A DNA stretch of 27,700 nt from Planctomycetota bacterium (lineage in GTDB: Bacteria; Planctomycetota; Planctomycetia; Pirellulales; Pirellulaceae): assembly GCA_026692885.1 (NCBI GenBank), contig JAPLNJ010000599.1, positions 1-27,700 on the forward strand. Reading direction: 5' to 3'. This document shows, piece by piece, positions 23,101 through 27,700 of this stretch; the stretch's first letter is position 1; each line of letters starts with the position of its first letter. Position numbers and translations under genes: made by a program. The notes under the pieces were generated by a model that was not told the DNA's origin, searched no databases, and was given only the letters and a program-made list of their open reading frames with translations.

Positions 23101-24460
23101 CTTCGCCACCGGCGAACAGCGAGTTGCCTGCCAGGATTAGGGCTGCCGACGCCGAGCAGGGCAAACGCCAGCGGCACACGCCATCGAGATAGGTATTCAG
23201 TTTGGTCTCGGCCTCCGCGACCAGACTCACGTGGGTCTGCTGACGGTCCATGTCGGCTTGGTAACGAGCCGCTCCGGGACTGCCCGCGGCTTCCGCACGC
23301 AGGAGTTCTTTGGCTCGTTCGTAGGCAGCCATTGGATTGCGACGTTCCCACCTCAACTTTCGCACGCGGTCCACCTCCGCGGCGGCCGTCGGCAGGTCAT
23401 CCTCGGCCAGCGCCAACACCTCGGTGGGTGTCGCCAGGTAGACCATACCGCGCTGGGCGATAATCCGCCGCGAGTTGAACCAGGAGCATACCTGCCAGCC
23501 GCGGATGGCGTGGCCCCACTTGTCGGCGCGAGGCTGGGTCAGATCGTAGGCACCGATCATCTGTGTCCCGGTATACAGGTAACGTGGGGTCAGCGTGGCA
23601 TAGGAGCCGCCGGTGAGCGCCCGCCCGCTCTCCACGTTGAACAAGAGATGCCCGGTCGCGAGATCGAAGACGGTCGGACACACGCGGCCGGCGGGAAGGA
23701 CGAGGTGTTGTCGATCAGCCAGCAGATAGCCCTGGGGTGAAATATTCGCCGTGCCGCCGTCGTCGAACGCATCGTTCTTCCAGACCAGTGCGCCGGTGGT
23801 GGCTTTCACCGCGTACAACCGCAGACCTTCCGACGGGAACAGTCCGGCGCCGAAATAGGCGATGTCGTCCTGCACGATCACGCCTGTGCGGACTGGCCAC
23901 AACGAAACCAGACGATCCTGGCTGAGCGCTCGATCATCCGCCGGCGCGGCGTGGAATTCCCAGATCCGCCGCCCGGTCGCCGCGTCCAGGCACCGCACCA
24001 GGCCGTCGTCGGCCCCGACGTAGACTCGGCCGCGCCAGACCGTGAGTGCCAGCCGTGGTGCCGCATCCGTGACCACGGTCCAGCGAGGCGTTCCCGCGGC
24101 CAGATCCACACAGCGGACGATATTTTCGGCCGATGCGCAGTAGAACAGCGCGCCGTCCGCGATCGCGACGTGATAGGCGTCGTCGTAATTGACCTTGCTG
24201 ATTCGCTGGATGCCATAATCGTAGACGGGTGTCGATTCCGGTTCGCCCCAGCCACGGGCCGGCGGAAAGGGCGGCCGGATCACCCAGTCCTGAGTCAACG
24301 GCCAGTGCAGTGATTCGCGGGTGATTCCGCTACGTGCGTTGTCGTGCTGGTAGGTCGGCCAATCGTCGCCGGCGGTCGTCAAGCCAACCTCGCCTGAGAC
24401 GACGAACAGGAAGGAGACCACGCAGAGAAGGGTACGAAACAGTCGTGTGTGGCAATCCAT
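20189..24460 (-). CDS. Large secreted PQQ-like beta-propeller protein with methyltransferase-like and malectin-like domains
   Basis: A 1423-residue protein from ATG 24460. It has a signal peptide (MDCHTRLFR, then TLLCVVSFLFVVSG, cleavage likely near TTA-GDD) and AGGG upstream. Residues 35-490 form a PQQ/quinoprotein-type propeller (DDWPTYQHDNARSG, RCLDAATGRRIWEF). Residues about 565-685 look like a class I SAM-binding fold (YCLILGRGDGGVALALA, YVLERDPQQVEAG, ELLRVLKPHGGVALIGP). Residues 735-1290 are more propeller repeats. The end (about 1295-1420: YTVRLGFLEPDAVDAGDRVF, FDVLLQGK) is malectin-like, suggesting carbohydrate binding. Two low-complexity linkers flank the SAM-fold and are repeat-derived. 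It is probably exported and cell-surface or periplasmic. Whether the SAM fold is active outside the cytoplasm is doubtful. An upstream in-frame Met (24487) and frames to 24832 run through repeat sequence and were not used. Confidence 0.85.
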   Translation of the reverse strand: MDCHTRLFRTLLCVVSFLFVVSGEVGLTTAGDDWPTYQHDNARSGITRESLHWPLTQDWVIRPPFPPARGWGEPESTPVYDYGIQRISKVNYDDAYHVAIADGALFYCASAENIVRCVDLAAGTPRWTVVTDAAPRLALTVWRGRVYVGADDGLVRCLDAATGRRIWEFHAAPADDRALSQDRLVSLWPVRTGVIVQDDIAYFGAGLFPSEGLRLYAVKATTGALVWKNDAFDDGGTANISPQGYLLADRQHLVLPAGRVCPTVFDLATGHLLFNVESGRALTGGSYATLTPRYLYTGTQMIGAYDLTQPRADKWGHAIRGWQVCSWFNSRRIIAQRGMVYLATPTEVLALAEDDLPTAAAEVDRVRKLRWERRNPMAAYERAKELLRAEAAGSPGAARYQADMDRQQTHVSLVAEAETKLNTYLDGVCRWRLPCSASAALILAGNSLFAGGEGQVVTIDADRGKQLEKHVVEGMVRGLAVARGRLFVSTTSGSITCFRAADTPAAREGEAPAEPADTPAAREGEAPAEPVRPPVEDPSRLRGSVALPTTEVALPITEVALPRAELAAREILRESGVDKGYCLILGRGDGGVALALAKHSSLRIYVLERDPQQVEAGRRRLSDAGLYGGRVVVEQGDLISRRFPPYFANLIVDEAAGPAGVPSAPAGELLRVLKPHGGVALIGPLVPTLRVGTQVSDAPRRIQTEDSRRGDSLRTQSVEEVRSHAERGNEGLGERLGEWFKELQDGSLRIERHGGWAKLTRGALPGVGWWTHQYADLGNTSCSRDALVRAPLRPLWFGDPGPQGLLDRHAAGPAPLCADGRLFVQGDNRIEAWDAYNGLALWQRSLEGATRIAMTEQSSNMAASANSLFVAVDDHCLRLDAATGETRRTYVLPARADGVPRRWGWLAVAGQQLFGSRTDTERPFRNWPATTGHTSEAVFCLDVDSGQTRWVYEGKSLPQTALAVGGGAVFLLDAELSDQERQQALAETARPDARAGSAVQLPQPDRASPAPDRRGETPPRLASKVVALDARTGQRRWSRPLEITDLVVAPRGGQANLICSGDTLLVCSSPSGGDHHLKEFQDGQFARRTLIALVADSGSIRWAGPKNYLSRPVVIGDLVFAQPWAYDLRTGQPKTRPHPLTGELQPWSVHRGAGGACGAISASAETLFFRSDAGACYDLPADQGITRRGGQRWGCWINAIAAGGLLLVPEGSAECDCPYALQCTTVLVPRPGRPAWAQFDLQPPLVPVKHLAIALGAPGDVRDETGQLWLSCPHRVQKNHWAVCRFSAGEGNGYDFDADRLDKIRGTDKPWLFTSGARGLLQFTVPLTAGQASSVYTVRLGFLEPDAVDAGDRVFDVLLQGKRVLADFDVVRESGGRHRALVKEFRGVRISGKLNIEFRPSAEARKPQAILSTVEAFRESRDD
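22274..22405. repeat. Palindromic repeat pair inside the propeller gene
   Basis: Two 23-bp hairpins, 22274-22296 and 22383-22405, share the 10-bp stem GTTCCCACGC/GCGTGGGAAC, with loops tcc and gga, so they are inverted to each other and bound a composite repeat. Read through in the gene's frame they give VPTLRVGTQ and RSHAERGNE, peptide signatures I associate with translated interspersed repeats in planctomycetes. The reading frame is kept. Confidence 0.7.
22776..22965. repeat. Tandem repeats inside the propeller gene (GEAPAEP type)
   Basis: Two tandem sets. A 45-bp unit is repeated at 22872 and 22917 (protein PADTPAAREGEAPAE twice). A 21-bp unit is repeated at 22776, 22797 and 22818 (protein VALPTTE, VALPITE, VALPRAE). 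Both periods are multiples of three, so the frame is kept. They form the linker before the SAM-fold domain. Confidence 0.75.
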
Positions 24461-24511
24461 GGGGCCCTGCGGTGAACATTTTTGCATCGTCCAAACTCTG
24501 TAAATCGCTCT

Positions 24512-24614
24512 GGTTACGAGGTTCTGCCTCGTAACCCACTGGAAGCGAGGCTCTGCCTCGCAGGAAGGCCGGCGGAGCCGGCAATGCAGTGCGTTCCCAG
24601 ACAGAGCCTGGGAA
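24512..24614. repeat. Cluster of REP-like hairpins upstream of the propeller gene
   Basis: Four hairpins in about 100 bp: GGTTACGAGG/CCTCGTAACC (24512-24536, loop ttctg), GCGAGG/CCTCGC (24545-24561, loop ctctg), GCCGGC/GCCGGC (24568-24582) and TTCCCAG/CTGGGAA (24594-24614). It fills most of the 269-bp gap 24461-24729, with a further CCCGGG-type palindrome near 24670. No promoter was recognised there. Confidence 0.65.
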
Positions 24615-24729
24615 CGAGGGGTCACACCTTCGGCATTTGTGTTTCGGCTCTTCACTCCGCCCCTTTCCCCGGGATACCCGGGCGAGGAAGTTATTTTTCG
24701 ATCGGCTGGGAACAGTCTTGCGTGGCGGT

Positions 24730-25158
24730 TCATGAGGTCTCGGCGAAACGGCGGAACCAGGCTTCGTCCAGGAAGACGGCTTGCCGGATGAGCTGAAAGA
24801 TCAGCCTTGTTTCCGGCCAGCCGAAGGCACATAACAATTGGTCAAAACCAGTCCGCGGGCAAGCCCCCTTCAACTCCACGTACAGCAGTCGCTCGTGGCG
24901 GTCAAACAAACTGCCGTCGACTTGCCACGGCTGCTCCGGGGCGGTGGAGACCCAGACCCATGAGCCGTCCGGTTCGACGAACATCCGCGGCAGCTGATGC
25001 AAGCTGTCCGCTGCTTGTTCGAAGCTGACCGGGAAGGGTTGGGCCAGCAAGTTTGGCTCGATCGCCAACGTCGCCCAGCGGCGTTGGCCCAGTTCGAGCT
25101 CCGGGCCGGCCGCTATCTGATCAGGCCGAACGTGAATCGCGATGTGGAAGCGGTACAT
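24730..25158 (-). CDS. Hypothetical protein
   Basis: A 142-residue protein I cannot place in a family. It starts MYRFHIAIHVRPDQI and has an aromatic middle (MFVEPDGSWVWVSTAPEQPW) followed by DGSLFDRHERLLYVELKGACP. The end is LIRQAVFLDEAWFRRFAET. The composition is that of a folded soluble protein with no signal peptide or membrane segment. It reads as real because the frame is intact with protein-like composition, and the opposite strand gives only low-complexity frames. The start at 25158 has no ribosome site, and a 177-bp repeat begins only 20 bp upstream, so the native promoter may have been displaced. Confidence 0.6.
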   Translation of the reverse strand: MYRFHIAIHVRPDQIAAGPELELGQRRWATLAIEPNLLAQPFPVSFEQAADSLHQLPRMFVEPDGSWVWVSTAPEQPWQVDGSLFDRHERLLYVELKGACPRTGFDQLLCAFGWPETRLIFQLIRQAVFLDEAWFRRFAETS

Positions 25159-25235
25159 AAGCGTGCGCCCAGGGGTCGGCCGCGCAAAATTGGGGAGTCG
25201 GGCGTCAAACGGCTGGTCTGGTTTTCGTTCCGCCC

Positions 25236-25406
25236 GGGCTTGATCGTAAGGTTGCGCACTGCTGTTGGTGCAGGCAACGGGCCGGGTGGCTGGCGGCTGA
25301 GCCTAAGCGAAGCCCCAGTACCCGGTTTCTGGGGCATCGCTGCACTCTGCCCCAGCCACCCTGACCCCCTGCTGCTAGCGTTTTGCGCAACATTCCGATC
25401 AAGGCC
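25236..25406 (-). mobile_element. MITE-like element, family B, copy 2, with 9-bp target duplication
   Basis: A 171-bp element with ends GGGCTTGATCG and CGATCAAGGCC, in opposite orientation to copy 1 at 14633-14770. It is flanked by GTTCCGCCC at 25227-25235 and again at 25407-25415. The unoccupied copy of the same host repeat carries GTTCCGCCC once, at 27573-27581, and runs on without a break. Element plus one duplication accounts for the whole 180-bp difference between the two host repeats. It has no coding capacity, so a transposase in trans is needed. Confidence 0.82.
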
Positions 25407-25483
25407 GTTCCGCCCCCATCCGGGCTGGCCCCGGTGGAGCGAGGTTTCTGGACTACGCCACGGGTCCGCAACCGCCTCACTTC

Positions 25484-25534
25484 TTCCGCCGCCTCCCGCC
25501 CGCCGCCTCCGGCGGCGGGCGGGAGGCGGCGGAA
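25484..25534. repeat. Perfect 24-bp GC hairpin
   Basis: Left arm 25484-25507 (starts TTCCGCCGCCTCCCGCCC), loop tcc (25508-25510), right arm 25511-25534, an exact complement. It is the end of repeat R. Apart from the TT/AA at the base it is all G and C. It would form a very stable hairpin in RNA or a cruciform in DNA. No T-run follows, so a standard intrinsic terminator is not supported. Confidence 0.85.
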
Positions 25535-25779
25535 GACAGCACGGCTGGCGCTTGCCGAGGTAGTGTACGAAACCCAATTCCACCGGGGCAAGCCCGGATG
25601 GGGATTAGACCTGCCAAGCTGGAACAGAAGCCGGACCCGATCTCACCAGGGCAAGGACTCTCTGGGATGCAATGTTGCGCAACCCACCCCGCCCTTCTCC
25701 CCGGATCCACGTTGGGCATGGCCGGGACGGCTGCCAACGGTGAGGGTGGCTGGCGGCTGAGCCTGAGCGAGGGATGACC
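25535..25779. repeat. Repeat-rich non-coding stretch
   Basis: No gene is supported. It holds an inverted copy of the CCCCATCCGGGCTTGCCCC block (near 25580-25600), also seen in repeat R at 25413 and 27580. At about 25733-25774 it holds a partial family B internal block (AACGGTGAGGGTGGCTGGCG...). It looks like layers of decayed repeats. Confidence 0.5.
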
Positions 25780-25859
25780 CCGTTTGAACCCCTCGCTTGT
25801 CCTTGTTTGCGGCCAGACAGCCCGGCGACCTCACCCACAAACCTCCCCTCACCGGCCGC

Positions 25860-25897
25860 GGGAAAGGAGGCCAAGGGCGGCCACGGCCTCCTTTCCC
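25860..25897. repeat. 13-bp perfect stem-loop upstream of the oxidoreductase
   Basis: GGGAAAGGAGGCC (25860-25872) pairs with GGCCTCCTTTCCC (25885-25897) around a 12-nt loop. It could be a transcript end for readthrough from the repeat region or a REP-like palindrome. The rest of 25898-26065 shows no gene; TTGGCA with a TATCAG 15 bp later (near 25936-25965) is a weak promoter candidate. Confidence 0.5.
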
Positions 25898-26065
25898 CTC
25901 TTGGTCTACTGGTTTGCTGCTGGTAAGCTTCGGTTCCTTGGCAAAGAAACAGAAACCCTATCAGTCAGGCCGATCGGGACGGTCTGGGAAGACCATCCTA
26001 CATTGAGTTGGGTAAGTTATTTCCTGCCGCTCGCCTTCCCTGATTTGCACACGGAGAAAGCTGTC

Positions 26066-27352
26066 ATGCACCGAACCATGAATCGTCGCGAAGCGATCAA
26101 GACCACCGGCGTCTGGGGGGCAGGCGTTTTGCTCTGGACACGCGGGGCAGCGGGTGCGCAGTCACCGAACGAGAAACTCAACGTGGCTTGCATCGGCGTC
26201 GGCGGTCAGGGCGCGTCCAATGTCGGGGGCCTGTCCAGTCAGAACCTGGTGGCCTTCGCCGACGTGGATGACCAACGGGCGGTGAAGACCTACGAGAAGT
26301 TCCCCCAGGCCAAGCAGTACCGTGACTATCGCCGGATGCTGGACGAGTTGCACGGCCAACTGGATGCGGTGGCCATCAGCACGCCGGACCACCTGCACTT
26401 CCACCCGGCCCAGATGGCCATGCAATACGGACTGCATGTCTATCTGGAGAAGCCCCTGGCGCACAATGTCTGGGAGACCCGGACGCTGACCGAACTGGCG
26501 CGGAAGAAGAAACTGGCCACCCAACTCGGCGCCCAGCGGCACACGATCCCTAACATGCACCGCATCGTCGAGTTGATCCAGAGCGGCGCGATCGGCGAGG
26601 TTCGCGAGGTGCATAGCTGGATTGGCGGCAATCGCGGCATGCCCAAGATTCCCACCGACCAGCCGCCGGTTCCCGCTCATTTGGATTGGGAGCTATGGAT
26701 CGGTCCGGCCAAGCATCGTCCGTATCATCCGACCTTGTGCCCGTACGGCTGGAGATTTTGGTGGGATTATGGGACGGGCGAGACAGGCAACTGGGGCTGC
26801 CACATCCTGGATATCCCGTTCTGGGCGTTGGGCCTAAAGTACCCGACCAAGGTCGAAGCCTCCGGCCCGCCGGTGGATGCGGAGCGGACGCCCACGGCGA
26901 TGCATGTGAAGTACGAGTTCCCGGCGCGAGGGAAGCAACCGCCGGTTACCTTGCACTGGTACCACGCCGCCAAGGGACCGGAGGTGTTGGGCAAGTTCGG
27001 TCTGTCCGAGAAGGGAAACAACACACTGTTCATCGGCAGCCAGGGCCAGCTACTCTGCGGCTTTGACAAACGGGAACTGTATCCCAAGGAGAAGTTTGCC
27101 GATTTCAAGGTGCCCGAACCCTTCGTCCCCGACTCGCCGGGCTTCCACAAGGAATTCATCGCGGCCTGTAAGGGCGGCGAGCCCGCCACCTGTAACTTCG
27201 ACTACTCGGGACCGATGGCGGAGACCGTGTTATTGGGCAATGTGGCCTACCGCGTGGGCGGCTTCGACTGGGACGCCGAAACACTGACTCCTCACAACGC
27301 GGCCGCCCAACCGCTGATCCGCGAAGCTTTCCGTGCGGGCTGGGAAGACTGA
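26066..27352 (+). CDS. Gfo/Idh/MocA-family oxidoreductase, exported (TAT-type leader)
   Basis: A 428-residue protein starting at ATG 26066 with GGAG at 26053-26056; the frame is open to 25784 but lacks such support. The leader MNRREAIKTTGVWGAGVLLW followed by TRGAAGAQ is the twin-arginine-type signal common on planctomycete dehydrogenases. The NAD(P)-binding Rossmann fold has VACIGVGGQGASNVGG, and the EKP motif of the family is at E128-P130 (YLEKPLAHN). The C-terminal half (WDYGTGETGNWGCHILDIPF, then YEFPARG) is the typical alpha/beta substrate domain. The family oxidises or reduces sugars and inositols, so this is probably a periplasmic sugar dehydrogenase. It is complete. A family A element begins 2 bp after its stop. 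Confidence 0.93.
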   Translation: MHRTMNRREAIKTTGVWGAGVLLWTRGAAGAQSPNEKLNVACIGVGGQGASNVGGLSSQNLVAFADVDDQRAVKTYEKFPQAKQYRDYRRMLDELHGQLDAVAISTPDHLHFHPAQMAMQYGLHVYLEKPLAHNVWETRTLTELARKKKLATQLGAQRHTIPNMHRIVELIQSGAIGEVREVHSWIGGNRGMPKIPTDQPPVPAHLDWELWIGPAKHRPYHPTLCPYGWRFWWDYGTGETGNWGCHILDIPFWALGLKYPTKVEASGPPVDAERTPTAMHVKYEFPARGKQPPVTLHWYHAAKGPEVLGKFGLSEKGNNTLFIGSQGQLLCGFDKRELYPKEKFADFKVPEPFVPDSPGFHKEFIAACKGGEPATCNFDYSGPMAETVLLGNVAYRVGGFDWDAETLTPHNAAAQPLIREAFRAGWED

Positions 27353-27354
27353 AG

Positions 27355-27476
27355 AATACATTTTGACGCGGGCAAGAACCGGCACGTACGTCGTAGCCGA
27401 AGTCGCTAAACTTCGGGGATTCACGCCAAACACCCGAATTCTGGCGAATTCGGCTACCAAAATCCTTACCGGCGTT
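27355..27476 (-). mobile_element. MITE-like element, family A, copy 4
   Basis: The 65-bp core (27393-27457) read on the minus strand differs from 7112-7176 at only two positions by eye. The outer arm toward 27476 (AACGCCGGT on the minus strand) is kept; the other end is degraded beside the oxidoreductase stop. The close match to copy 1 suggests recent spread. GCCCCTCACCCC, the sequence duplicated around copy 1, also occurs nearby at 27505-27516. Confidence 0.75.
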
Positions 27477-27523
27477 GGGCGAGGCGGGGCCCAGCGGGCG
27501 ACACGCCCCTCACCCCCGGCCTG

Positions 27524-27700
27524 GGCCGCGCAAAATTGGGGAGTCGGGCGTCAAACGGCTGGTCCTGTTTTCGTTCCGCCCCCATCCGGGCTTGCCCCGG
27601 TGGAGCGAGGTTTCTGGACTACGCCACGGGTCCGCAACCGCCTCACTTCTTCCGCCGCCTCCCGCCCGCCGCCGGAGGCGGCGGGCGGGAGGCGGCGGAA
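27524..27700. repeat. Repeat R, copy B (empty site), with terminal hairpin
   Basis: The uninterrupted 177-bp form of repeat R. The target GTTCCGCCC occurs once at 27573-27581. Its 24-bp hairpin (arms 27650-27673 and 27677-27700) has loop gga, the reverse complement of the tcc loop in copy A. The right arm ends exactly at the window edge, so the repeat may continue. Confidence 0.8.

Larger units (their letters stand above)
25178..25534. repeat. Repeat R, copy A, interrupted by a family B element
   Basis: A 177-bp repeat also present at 27524-27700. Here it is split: 25178-25235, then the inserted element, then 25416-25534. Outside the insertion the copies differ at about six positions by eye, three of them in the loop of the terminal hairpin. 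It starts GGCCGCGCAAAATTGGGG and ends in the long GC hairpin at 25484-25534. No coding function was seen. Confidence 0.75.

Noticed and set aside
24461..24832. N-terminal extension of the propeller protein
   Set aside because: The extension is encoded by REP hairpins and the end of the next gene; the signal peptide begins at 24460.
25784..26065. N-terminal extension of the oxidoreductase
   Set aside because: No ribosome site or homology; the twin-arginine leader and GGAG site place the start at 26066.
25178..27700. CRISPR array from the repeated blocks
   Set aside because: Repeats are few, long, unequal in spacing and contain hairpins and insertions; there are no regular spacers or cas genes.

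Overview
The window looks like a chromosomal segment of a planctomycete (Pirellulales-like). This is an inference from gene style, not from a marker gene. The supporting signs are GC-rich coding sequence, a very large secreted PQQ-type beta-propeller protein, a Gfo/Idh/MocA oxidoreductase with a twin-arginine-type leader, many small cobalamin-type radical SAM proteins, and a heavy load of short palindromic repeats, some inside coding sequence.

Layout. Positions 1-7056 hold a tightly packed, partly overlapping plus-strand operon: two tandem paralogous cobalamin-binding-type radical SAM proteins (the first cut by the window edge), a class I methyltransferase, a zinc-ribbon methyltransferase, a MoaA/SPASM-like radical SAM protein, a GNAT acyltransferase and a PIG-L-type deacetylase. 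At 7093-7222 a 130-bp MITE-like element (family A) sits against the C-terminal stump of another radical SAM protein. A small pair follows (83-aa protein plus clan AA retropepsin-like protein, 8053-8663). Next come three minus-strand genes: a fourth cobalamin-type radical SAM enzyme, an ATZ/TRZ-like amidohydrolase and a methyltransferase. They are probably linked to the first cluster. An ABC exporter follows on the plus strand, and its 5' end appears to have been lost next to a family A repeat.

Housekeeping genes occupy 14953-18729: rpmG (bL33), recJ, an RlmM/FtsJ-like RNA methyltransferase and a multi-zinc-finger protein. From 18763 the segment is accessory again: a decayed REP-associated tyrosine transposase (RAYT), a DUF433/DUF5615 putative toxin-antitoxin pair, a 1423-residue secreted propeller/methyltransferase-like/malectin-like protein invaded by repeats, a hypothetical protein, a repeat-dense stretch (25178-25900) and the oxidoreductase.

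Working together: radical SAM enzymes, methyltransferases, acyltransferase, deacetylase, amidohydrolase and an exporter are what one expects of a pathway that decorates and exports a small molecule or (lipid-linked) glycan. No glycosyltransferase, NRPS or PKS is visible, so the product cannot be named. The second theme is repeat mobility. At least three MITE-like families are visible. One (family B) has a filled site and a matching empty site in this same window, showing a 9-bp target duplication.
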